NCBI GenBank assembly: GCA_002373875.1
Contig: DFKQ01000112.1
Location: 1 to 22,305 of the forward strand
Direction: 5' to 3'
Length of the DNA: 22,305 nt
Origin: Lachnospiraceae bacterium UBA3641
Lineage (GTDB): Bacteria > Bacillota > Clostridia > Lachnospirales > Lachnospiraceae
Shown: positions 1 through 5,826 of the stretch, one piece after another
How the letters are laid out: the number at the start of each line of letters is the position of its first letter
Numbering within the stretch: the first letter of the stretch is position 1
Made by a program: the position numbers and the translations under genes
The notes under the pieces: generated by a model
Seen by the model: the letters and a program-made list of their open reading frames with translations, nothing else
The model's database searches: none
Told to the model about the DNA's origin: nothing

Positions 1-173
1 CCTGCATCATCCGCGCCATCAATACAACGGATGTTATGGAGGTTACGGTCGAACACCTTCCGAATGACCTCATCGACCATCTTGTTAAGCGTATAATAAC
101 CGAAGTCCCCGGCATCAATCGTGTATTGTTTGATTATACACCCAAGCCTCCGGCCACCGTGGAGTATGAGTGA
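1..173 (+). CDS. guaA: GMP synthase (glutamine-hydrolysing), C-terminal end, partial
   Basis: This is the 3' end of a gene that starts before the window. The reading frame begins at base 3 and gives 56 residues ending in the run RVLFDYTPKPPATVEYE, with stop TGA at 171-173. GMP synthases end with a C-terminal dimerisation domain closing on a very similar motif (VNRV.YD...KPP.TIEWE), and the preceding stretch with RAINTTDVM and RIITEVPG also fits that domain. The enzyme aminates XMP to GMP with ATP and glutamine in purine synthesis in the cytosol. A terminator follows about 70 bases downstream. The identification rests on the tail alone but is distinctive. Confidence 0.93.
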   Translation, partial: CIIRAINTTDVMEVTVEHLPNDLIDHLVKRIITEVPGINRVLFDYTPKPPATVEYE

Positions 174-242
174 TAACGAGTATCACAGGGAAGATTAGTT
201 TATCCCTAAGGGGCAAACAACTTTAACCTAAATGATATAGTA

Positions 243-285
243 ACAGACCTTGAGAAGTTAAATTCTTCGGGTCTGTTTTTTGTTT
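243..285 (+). terminator. Rho-independent terminator of guaA
   Basis: ACAGACC (243-249) pairs with GGTCTGT (270-276). A further pairing of GAGAA with TTCTT lies inside the stem, and a run of T (TTTTTTGTTT) follows. It lies about 70 bases after the guaA stop in the correct orientation. Confidence 0.85.
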
Positions 286-321
286 AGAAACCTTGTGGTT
301 GATGGAATTGTAAGGGTGAAT

Positions 322-351
322 AGGGGAATAAAATCAGAATTTTATTCCCCT
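322..351. other. Perfect 13-bp hairpin in the guaA downstream spacer
   Basis: Bases 322-334 are the exact reverse complement of 339-351, around a 4-base loop (CAGA). There is no T-run on either side, so it does not look like a terminator. It opens a gene-poor stretch (286-700) containing several other possible stems. Two direct copies of GAGGATAAG (about 367 and 392) and small GAGG/CCTC pairings lie between 360 and 415. I see no convincing gene in this stretch. Confidence 0.6.
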
Positions 352-473
352 GCCATTTCAGAAGAGGAGGATAAGCCTCTTTGCCTTTTAGAGGATAAGT
401 GAGGCTGCCCTCCCATAACGAGCCAAAGCAAAAACGATAATCGGCAGTCGCCGACAGGCGGTCCGCAATAATG

Positions 474-509
474 AAGCGCACCCTCAAGCTTGCTTGATAG
501 GGTGTGCTT
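474..509. terminator. GC-rich hairpin, possible terminator
   Basis: AGCGCACCCT pairs with AGGGTGTGCT (one G-T pair), and an inner TCAAG/CTTGA pairing extends it. The plus-strand continuation is T-rich (TTTATTATTT). It could terminate a short plus-strand transcript from the 286-473 region or be part of a larger structured RNA. No gene directly precedes it. Confidence 0.4.
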
Positions 510-688
510 TATTATTTGCAGGAAAGACTAGTTTCGCGTCGGGGAACCATCCCCTGTTTCACACGTATTAATGGTAAGACATATGTTTTTTAAACCTCAT
601 GCCAAGCCGGAGAATAATGGAAGCTTACGGAAGACCTTGAGGCACTGTAAACAGTCCTTGTTATTGGACATGTGATCATCTCCCCATC

Positions 689-697
689 TGATATGAT
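689..697 (+). promoter_or_regulatory. Possible extended -10 promoter for the small membrane protein
   Basis: TGATATGAT fits an extended -10 (TGn plus TATGAT). No -35 at good spacing is evident; TTGGAC at 664 is 22 bases away. Transcription would begin near 704, inside the palindrome at 701-722, placing that hairpin at the 5' end of the message. Confidence 0.3.
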
Positions 698-700
698 ATG

Positions 701-722
701 GGAAACGAATTTATTCGTTTCC
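701..722. repeat. Solo hairpin of the three-hairpin repeat family
   Basis: This 22-base palindrome has arms GGAAACGAAT and ATTCGTTTCC with centre TT. It matches the right-hand hairpin of the full repeat at 1116-1240 in both arms, which has AA at the centre. It stands alone here, 9 bases before the ribosome binding site of the small gene at 746. I treat it as a solo footprint of the same family. Confidence 0.6.
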
Positions 723-745
723 ATCAGATTCAGGAGGTGATTTTT

Positions 746-955
746 ATGAGGATGTTTACTGAGCTTTGCAAAGGCATGGATAAGAGGATTGGCGAGGATA
801 CACTCCGGAGCATGATGGCGGGAGTGGGCGGCGGCATATTATGCTGGCTGGGATTTAGCATGCTGGTTTTTGCCGGGAATCCGGCAGTTGCTGCGGTCAT
901 TCTGTTGATATGGTTCATATATATGATATGTGGGATTATATATTTTACGAGGTAA
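746..955 (+). CDS. Small membrane protein of unknown function
   Basis: A 69-residue product is predicted. An ATG farther upstream at 698 is possible, but AGGAGG at 732-737 sits 8 bases before the ATG at 746 and decides the start. Residues 1-23 are soluble and charged (MRMFTELCKGMDKRIG). They are followed by a glycine-rich hydrophobic helix (about 24-43) and a second helix (about 45-66, rich in V, I and L, ending IIYFTR). Two membrane spans are likely. I do not recognise the family. In the +1 frame, immediately after the stop, comes another hydrophobic stretch (ASAAVSVALLAIILSLLLRIH, ending at 1025). The gene may therefore once have been longer and have lost its tail by a one-base frameshift. 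It is followed by about 1 kb of repeats without genes. Confidence 0.55.
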   Translation: MRMFTELCKGMDKRIGEDTLRSMMAGVGGGILCWLGFSMLVFAGNPAVAAVILLIWFIYMICGIIYFTR

Positions 956-1115
956 AGGCGCTTCGGCAGCAGTTTCAGTTGCCTTGCTTGCGATTATCCT
1001 GTCCCTTCTGTTGCGAATTCATTAAGGAGTACTTGTCCTTGCCGATATTCAAAACAGTAGAGAGAAGTATCTTCCTAATTATGATGAGAGAGGAAGTGAA
1101 AATTGTAGTAAATGT

Positions 1116-1240
1116 TATCGTAAACGCATTAAATAATTGCGTTTACGATAATACCGATGATGCACACGATTGCGATAGGAATGGCATCTTCGATGCCTCG
1201 CAATCGGCGCAAAAGGAAACGAATAAATTCGTTTCCTATA
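1116..1240. repeat. Three-hairpin repeat, copy A (full)
   Basis: The copy is bounded by TATCGTAAACG on the left and CGTTTCCTATA on the right, which are imperfect terminal inverted repeats. Inside are a left hairpin (about 1115-1151), a central hairpin (1167-1206; arms CGATTGCGA/TCGCAATCG with inner GGCATC/GATGCC) and a right hairpin (1214-1237; arms AGGAAACGAAT/ATTCGTTTCCT). Compared with copy B, the left stem differs at two base pairs (C-G for A-T in each case), and both arms change together. A 38-base spacer-like unit of the tandem array begins directly after it. Confidence 0.85.
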
Positions 1241-1663
1241 GCTTTTAAGGAAAAACAATGCCTAAAAGCCGGAGGTGAGGCTAACAAAAGCAGGAAAAAA
1301 TCGCAAATGTTAGCTCCTAAAGGAAAAGCAATACCTGAAAGCCGGGGTTTAGGCTAACAAAAGCAGAAAAATATCGCAAATGTTAGCTCCTAAAGGAAAA
1401 GCAATACCTGAAAGCCGGGGTTTAGGCTAACAAAAGCAGGAAAATATCGCAAATGTTAGCTCCTTAAGGAAAAACAATACCTGAAGACCGGAGGTGAGGC
1501 TAACAAAAGCAGGAAAATACGACAAATGTTAGCTGGAAGAGGAAAAAAGTGTTATTCGGTTGGTGAAGAGGCTAACAAATGATATGAAATTATAGAATAT
1601 GTTAGCTTTTATAAAATAAATATGGAGAAAAAAGATGCCTGGGAGCTAACATATCACATAGAA
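1241..1663. repeat. Tandem hairpin array, 73-bp period
   Basis: Five units each carry GCTAACA and TGTTAGC as inverted arms 21-22 bases apart. Left arms start at 1280, 1353, 1426, 1499 and 1571; right arms start at 1308, 1381, 1454, 1527 and 1600. A sixth left arm stands at 1644, on the same period, without a partner; repeat copy B begins 14 bases after that arm ends. The hairpins are separated by nearly identical 38-base spacers containing AAGGAAAAGCAATACC and a GCCGG core. The period is not a multiple of three and no frame runs through, so it is non-coding. Because the spacers repeat, it is not a CRISPR array. The first unit is incomplete where copy A ends. Confidence 0.9.
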
Positions 1664-1664
1664 T

Positions 1665-1788
1665 TATAGTAAACGAAATAAATAATTTCGTTTACTATAA
1701 TAAATTGATGCACACGATTGCGATAGGAAGGGCATCTGCGATGCCTCGCAATCGGCGCAAAGTGAACGAATTAAATTCGTTCACTATA
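1665..1788. repeat. Three-hairpin repeat, copy B (full)
   Basis: This 124-base copy has terminal inverted repeats TATAGTAAACGAA and TTCGTTCACTATA. The left hairpin spans 1664-1700, the central one 1715-1754 (arms CGATTGCGA/TCGCAATCG), and the right one 1761-1785 (arms AGTGAACGAAT/ATTCGTTCACT). It cuts into the last unit of the tandem array. It lies 180 bases from copy C, base for base. The flanking TA would fit a TA target duplication, but this cannot be proven here. Confidence 0.88.
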
Positions 1789-1844
1789 TATAAGATAAGT
1801 CCCGCAGGAATCTTCTGTGCAAGTTCGGTATAAATGTGTTAAAC

Positions 1845-1968
1845 TATAGTAAACGGAATAAATAATTTCGTTTACTATAATAAATTGATGCACACGATTG
1901 CGATAGGAATGGCATCTGCGATGCCCCGCAATCGGCGCAAAGCGAACGAATTAAATTAGTTCACTATA
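1845..1968. repeat. Three-hairpin repeat, copy C (full), at the clpS start
   Basis: This copy runs in the same orientation as copy B and at the same length (124 bases). It carries a few changes: AACGGAAT in the left arm, CCCGC in the central 3' arm, and a TTAGTTCAC right arm that weakens the right stem. It ends with CACTATA at 1968, only 5 bases before the clpS ATG. The 55 bases between B and C (1789-1844) hold no recognised feature. Confidence 0.87.
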
Positions 1969-1973
1969 AATGC

Positions 1974-2276
1974 ATGGAAACAAAAGAAAGCGTAAAAGAG
2001 AATACCGGGATCGATATAAGAGAACCCAGACAGTATAAGGTTATCATGCTCAACGATGACTTCACCACCATGGATTTCGTGGTGAAGATACTGACGGAGA
2101 TATTTAACAAGGACAAGCTCAGTGCCAGAGCCCTGATGCTCCTTGTCCATAAAAAGGGGAGCGCGTCGGTAGGCTTATATCCCTATGACATTGCCATGAC
2201 CAAGGTGGATAAGGCCCTGTCCCTTGCCAAGAAGGAAGGGTTTCCCTTCAGAATGAGAGTTGAGGAAGCAAAATGA
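1974..2276 (+). CDS. clpS: ATP-dependent Clp protease adaptor ClpS
   Basis: The product has 100 residues. The core KVIMLNDDFTTMDFVV is the ClpS signature, followed by HKKGSASVGLYPYDIA and ending in FPFRMRVEEAK. ClpS adaptors bind substrates with destabilising N-terminal residues and deliver them to ClpA in the cytosol. The D-D-F-T-T-M-D-F segment forms the N-degron pocket in the family. The stop overlaps the clpA start (ATGA), so the two are almost certainly co-translated. ATG 1974 is the only start that keeps the usual N-terminal extension, yet no Shine-Dalgarno sequence precedes it. The upstream sequence is the right end of repeat copy C, which appears to have replaced the native leader. 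Confidence 0.95.
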   Translation: METKESVKENTGIDIREPRQYKVIMLNDDFTTMDFVVKILTEIFNKDKLSARALMLLVHKKGSASVGLYPYDIAMTKVDKALSLAKKEGFPFRMRVEEAK

Positions 2277-4459
2277 ACCTGTCAAGAGAACTGTCCGAGA
2301 TCCTGCGGGATTCAATAGATTATTCGGCCAAGCACAAGTATGAGCTGGTCACTCCCGAGATACTGATCCTTATAATGTGCGGCTATAACAGCTTCAGACA
2401 GGCCTTCCTTAAGTGCGGCGGAGATGTGGAGCAGCTTAAGGCAGACCTTGTGAAATACGGTGAAGAATATATCGGCCGGTCCGCCACCGGGAATCCGGAG
2501 CTGTCATACGGCATCGGCATCACCCTTGAGGGGGCGGCCAGGCAGGCACTAAACGGGGGTAAGCGTGAGATAGGTTTAAGGCACATGGTAAATGCCCTGT
2601 GGGATCTGCCCGACAGCTACGCCGTCTACTATATGAAAAAACAGAAGGTTGATAAAACAGACCTTTTGCGGGCCCTGATTGAAGTAAGTGAAGATAAGGA
2701 AGAGGTGGCGCCCGGTGAGGCGGGTGAGAAATGGCAGGTTTATGCGCCGTGTCTCAATGACCTGGCAGGGTCGGCCAACCCGCTTATCGGCAGGGAGGAT
2801 GAGCTTGAGAGGACCATTCAGGTTCTGTGCCGCAAGGATAAGAACAATCCCCTCCACATAGGTGAGCCGGGTGTGGGCAAGACTGCGATCACTTACGGAC
2901 TGGCCCAGAGGATAAATGAGGACAGGGTTCCGGAGCCCATAAAGGGCAGTAGGATATTCATGCTCGATCTGGCGGGCATGCTTGCGGGAACACAGTACAG
3001 GGGTGACTTCGAAAAAAGATTTAAGACAGTTCTTGAGGGCATTGCGAAGGAAGAGCGCCCGATCGTCTATATAGATGAAATTCATAATTTAAGCGGAGCC
3101 GGAGCGGTGGGTGATTCTTCCCACGATGCGGCAAATATGTTAAAGCCGTATTTAAGCGGCGGCAGGATCCGATTCATCGGGGCAACCACCTTCGATGAGT
3201 ATAAGAAGTATTTCGAGAAGAACAAGAGCCTGGCAAGGAGGTTCCAGAACATAGAGATCAAGGAACCCTCTGAGGAGGAAGCCGTCGGCATACTTAAGGG
3301 GCTTAAGGAAAAATACGAGAACTTCCACAGGGTGATATACGGTGACGGTGTGCTTGAATATACAGTGAGCATGAGTGCTAAGTACTTAACCGAGAGGTTC
3401 CTGCCGGATAAGGCCATTGATATTATGGATGAGGCAGGGGCTTACAGGAAGCTTCATCCGGTTGAGGGCTATATACAGAGAGTGGATAAGGATGTGATAG
3501 CCTCTGTCCTGACAAAAATATGCAGGATTCCGGTTGAGTCCGTTGAGTCTGAGGAGAACGATAACCTGGCTACCCTTGAAGAGAGGCTTAAGGGGCAGAT
3601 ATTCGGACAGGATGATGCCGTCATGCAGGTAGTTAATGCCATCAAGTTCTCACGGGCAGGGCTTACGGAAGAGGGTAAACCCCTTGCGAGTCTCCTGTTT
3701 GTGGGGCCTACGGGCGTAGGTAAGACAGAGGTGGCACGCAGCCTTGCCGGTGAGATGGGTGTAAAGCTTATAAGGTTTGACATGAGTGAATACGGGGAGA
3801 AGCATGCGGTTGCCAAGCTTATCGGATCACCTGCAGGATACGTGGGTTATGAGGAGGGTGGTCTGCTTACGGAGGAGATACGTAAGAATCCCACATCCGT
3901 ACTCCTTCTTGATGAGATAGAAAAGGCCCATCCCGATATATACAGCGTGCTGCTGCAGGTAATGGATTACGCGACACTTACCGACAATCAGGGGAGGAAG
4001 GCGGACTTCAGGAATGTGGTGCTCATCATGACATCCAATGCGGGAGCCAACAGGATAGGCAAGAAGGGTATCGGCTTCGGAAGTGATTATCAGGATGACT
4101 CGGTACTGATGGAAGAGGTTAAGCGGACCTTCCAGCCGGAATTCCGCAACAGGCTTAACAAGATCGTATCCTTTAACGGAATGGATGATAAGATGGCCGC
4201 AAGGATAGTTGACAAAAAGCTGGGAGAATTAAAGGAACTCCTTAGCAATAAGAATATCCGTCTGGAAACGGACGATAAGGCCAGAGACCTGATCCTTAAG
4301 AGGGGTATAAGTCACGAATTCGGTGCCAGGGAAGTGGACCGTGTTATAAGGAATGACATTAAACCGCTCTTTGTTGACGACATCCTGTTCGGTGAACTTA
4401 AATGCGGAGGAAGCATTAAGCTGACGGTCAGGGAGGATGATTTCGCCGTTATCCTCTAG
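2273..4459 (+). CDS. clpA: ATP-dependent Clp protease ATP-binding subunit ClpA
   Basis: The protein has 728 residues with an N-domain (about 1-140) and two AAA+ modules. AAA-1 has Walker A GEPGVGKT at 197-204 and Walker B IDE at 267-269. AAA-2 has Walker A GPTGVGKT at 478-485 and Walker B LDE around D547-E548. The loop GIGFGS at 599-604 matches the ClpP-docking IGF/IGL loop, so it should unfold substrates into ClpP. There is no long ClpB/ClpC-type middle domain between the modules, which together with the adjacent clpS supports ClpA rather than ClpC. The length is close to E. coli ClpA (758). The start overlaps the clpS stop by 4 bases. The last bases, including the stop codon, form the foot of the long rod structure at 4456-4620. 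No clpP lies in this window. Confidence 0.95.
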   Translation: MNLSRELSEILRDSIDYSAKHKYELVTPEILILIMCGYNSFRQAFLKCGGDVEQLKADLVKYGEEYIGRSATGNPELSYGIGITLEGAARQALNGGKREIGLRHMVNALWDLPDSYAVYYMKKQKVDKTDLLRALIEVSEDKEEVAPGEAGEKWQVYAPCLNDLAGSANPLIGREDELERTIQVLCRKDKNNPLHIGEPGVGKTAITYGLAQRINEDRVPEPIKGSRIFMLDLAGMLAGTQYRGDFEKRFKTVLEGIAKEERPIVYIDEIHNLSGAGAVGDSSHDAANMLKPYLSGGRIRFIGATTFDEYKKYFEKNKSLARRFQNIEIKEPSEEEAVGILKGLKEKYENFHRVIYGDGVLEYTVSMSAKYLTERFLPDKAIDIMDEAGAYRKLHPVEGYIQRVDKDVIASVLTKICRIPVESVESEENDNLATLEERLKGQIFGQDDAVMQVVNAIKFSRAGLTEEGKPLASLLFVGPTGVGKTEVARSLAGEMGVKLIRFDMSEYGEKHAVAKLIGSPAGYVGYEEGGLLTEEIRKNPTSVLLLDEIEKAHPDIYSVLLQVMDYATLTDNQGRKADFRNVVLIMTSNAGANRIGKKGIGFGSDYQDDSVLMEEVKRTFQPEFRNRLNKIVSFNGMDDKMAARIVDKKLGELKELLSNKNIRLETDDKARDLILKRGISHEFGAREVDRVIRNDIKPLFVDDILFGELKCGGSIKLTVREDDFAVIL

Positions 4460-4620
4460 TATAACGTTCGCGAAATATCTGGACTTATTCGATGAATGCT
4501 TGCCCGAGTGTACATGGCTGAAAACGCAGGCGTAGCGGGCCACGTCGAGGCTTTCAGATATGTGCAATCGGGTTAAGCAGGCGAGAATACGGTCCAGGTA
4601 TTTAAGAATCGTTATACTAG
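4456..4620. ncRNA. Long rod-shaped inverted structure, candidate structured RNA or element
   Basis: Nearly the whole intergenic space between clpA and the convergent lipoprotein gene folds on itself. Pairings by eye: 4456-4466 with 4610-4620 (11 bp, perfect); 4467-4469 with 4606-4608; 4473-4484 with 4592-4603 (12 bp, one G-U); 4486-4490 with 4585-4589; 4498-4507 with 4568-4578; 4509-4515 with 4560-4566 (7 bp); 4518-4523 with 4552-4557 (6 bp). The apical part (4524-4551) can form small stems such as ACGC/GCGT. About 54 pairs in 165 bases is well beyond chance. It starts at the clpA stop codon. No T-run follows on either strand. Options are a structured RNA, a near-palindromic mobile element, or a two-way transcription barrier. 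I could not match it to a named RNA family. Confidence 0.6.
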
Positions 4621-4632
4621 CAATTTCAGCAG

Positions 4633-5826
4633 CTATTCAACTATCGTGATAACATCCTTAAGTATGTAATGGAACAGGGGATATGAGGTGTTTTCATTCT
4701 CTATATACCCGTTTCGAAGATCTAAGGTATCCTCCGGATCATCGGGATTCACGCCGATATAATTGCCATGGAAGACGAAGTCGCCATTCCCGTGCCTGAA
4801 CTGCTCAATAGCCCTGTCCATAGCCTCCTGGGTACCTGTGGCGCAGATCTGCTGGTTAAGATCGATCATCTCAACCCAGTTCTTGTCGAAACCGGCGGAT
4901 ACATCAGTTCCGTGAATCCGGCCCGTAACAACCTTTTCGATATCCTTATCAAGCATTAACGCATCCACAGCCGATAACACATAGGGCTCCCAGCAGATCC
5001 TTGAGGTCACCAGGGATGTTCCGGGAGCAACCTCAGACATACTCTGATTGTAACCGACGAAATATACCTCCCTGCTTTCGGAAGCCTCTTCGCAGGCAAT
5101 GGCCGGACCTATTGTATCAGTATGCTGGGAGATGATCACACATCCGTCATCTATAAGCTGTCCGGCCGCGCTCTTCTCCCTGGCGTAGCTGCTCCAGGTC
5201 TGGGTATAGCTGACACGCATTACAGCCTGGGATACCACGGAACGTACTCCCAGCAGAAAGGCAGTGTAGCCCGAGATCACCTCGGGAGTTGGGAAGGCGG
5301 CCACGAAGCCGATGATCGCTTCATCCTCGGATATCACGCCGTCTAAGATCATCTGCCTTATCTTAAGACCCGCAGCGATCCCGCTGACATACCGGCCCTG
5401 ATAGGCTTCGCCCTTGAAGGTATGGTAATTGGGAGGTACGGTCTGACCGTTCATATCCATATAGGATGTCTGGCAGAACTGAATCCCGGGGTATTCCGGA
5501 GCCAGCTCCCTTACAAGCTCGCTGTAGCCGTTGAAGAAAATAATGTCGCAGCCCTGCCCGGCCAGATCCCTTAAGGGTTCCTCCATCTCATCATCCAGCA
5601 CGTTGCTGCAGGTGAGGATATCAACCCTGTCTGCGTATTTCTTCTCCACCGCATCCTTGGCAAGGGAAAAATTATATGTATACGGTGTACTCTCATCATT
5701 ATCGTATATGAACCCGACCGTCAGGTGATCCCTTCCCCCCGTAAGATTCATGAGCCTGAAACATGCGATCAAGGCTCCCAGTATGGTCAGGCAGGTCAGT
5801 GCAGCCGTAATATAAACCCGCTTCAT
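4633..5826 (-). CDS. BMP-family substrate-binding lipoprotein
   Basis: The product has 397 residues. The N-terminus is a lipoprotein signal: a basic start (MKR), a hydrophobic run, then lipobox LIAC with the modified cysteine at position 22. The mature part resembles the Bmp/PnrA/Med family of periplasmic-type binding proteins, which bind nucleosides or similar ligands. The segments VGFIYDN near the start, HTFKGEAYQGRYVSGIAAGL in the middle, and IIGFVAAFPTPEVISGY correspond to conserved family regions. No permease or ATPase genes follow, so uptake is not shown. The start overlaps the stop of the upstream HD-GYP sensor by 4 bases, suggesting a single message. It may present a ligand to that protein outside the membrane; this is inference. 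A long inverted rod lies just after its stop. Confidence 0.85.
   Translation of the reverse strand: MKRVYITAALTCLTILGALIACFRLMNLTGGRDHLTVGFIYDNDESTPYTYNFSLAKDAVEKKYADRVDILTCSNVLDDEMEEPLRDLAGQGCDIIFFNGYSELVRELAPEYPGIQFCQTSYMDMNGQTVPPNYHTFKGEAYQGRYVSGIAAGLKIRQMILDGVISEDEAIIGFVAAFPTPEVISGYTAFLLGVRSVVSQAVMRVSYTQTWSSYAREKSAAGQLIDDGCVIISQHTDTIGPAIACEEASESREVYFVGYNQSMSEVAPGTSLVTSRICWEPYVLSAVDALMLDKDIEKVVTGRIHGTDVSAGFDKNWVEMIDLNQQICATGTQEAMDRAIEQFRHGNGDFVFHGNYIGVNPDDPEDTLDLRNGYIENENTSYPLFHYILKDVITIVE

Noticed and set aside
284..487. 67-residue minus-strand frame after guaA
   Set aside because: It lies across strong hairpins including a perfect palindrome; no ribosome site or recognisable family.
910..1248. 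112-residue open frame running through repeat copy A
   Set aside because: It overlaps the small gene and a non-coding repeat, has no ribosome site, and its composition follows the repeat.
1241..1663. CRISPR array
   Set aside because: The parts between hairpins are nearly identical rather than unique, and no cas genes are visible.
4229..4567. 112-residue minus-strand frame across the clpA end and the rod structure
   Set aside because: It is antisense to clpA and follows the base pairing of the rod; no ribosome site.
4456..4620. Naming the rod as 6S RNA or signal-recognition-particle RNA
   Set aside because: The overall shape is rod-like, but I could not find the conserved sequence motifs of either family, so only a structured element is claimed.
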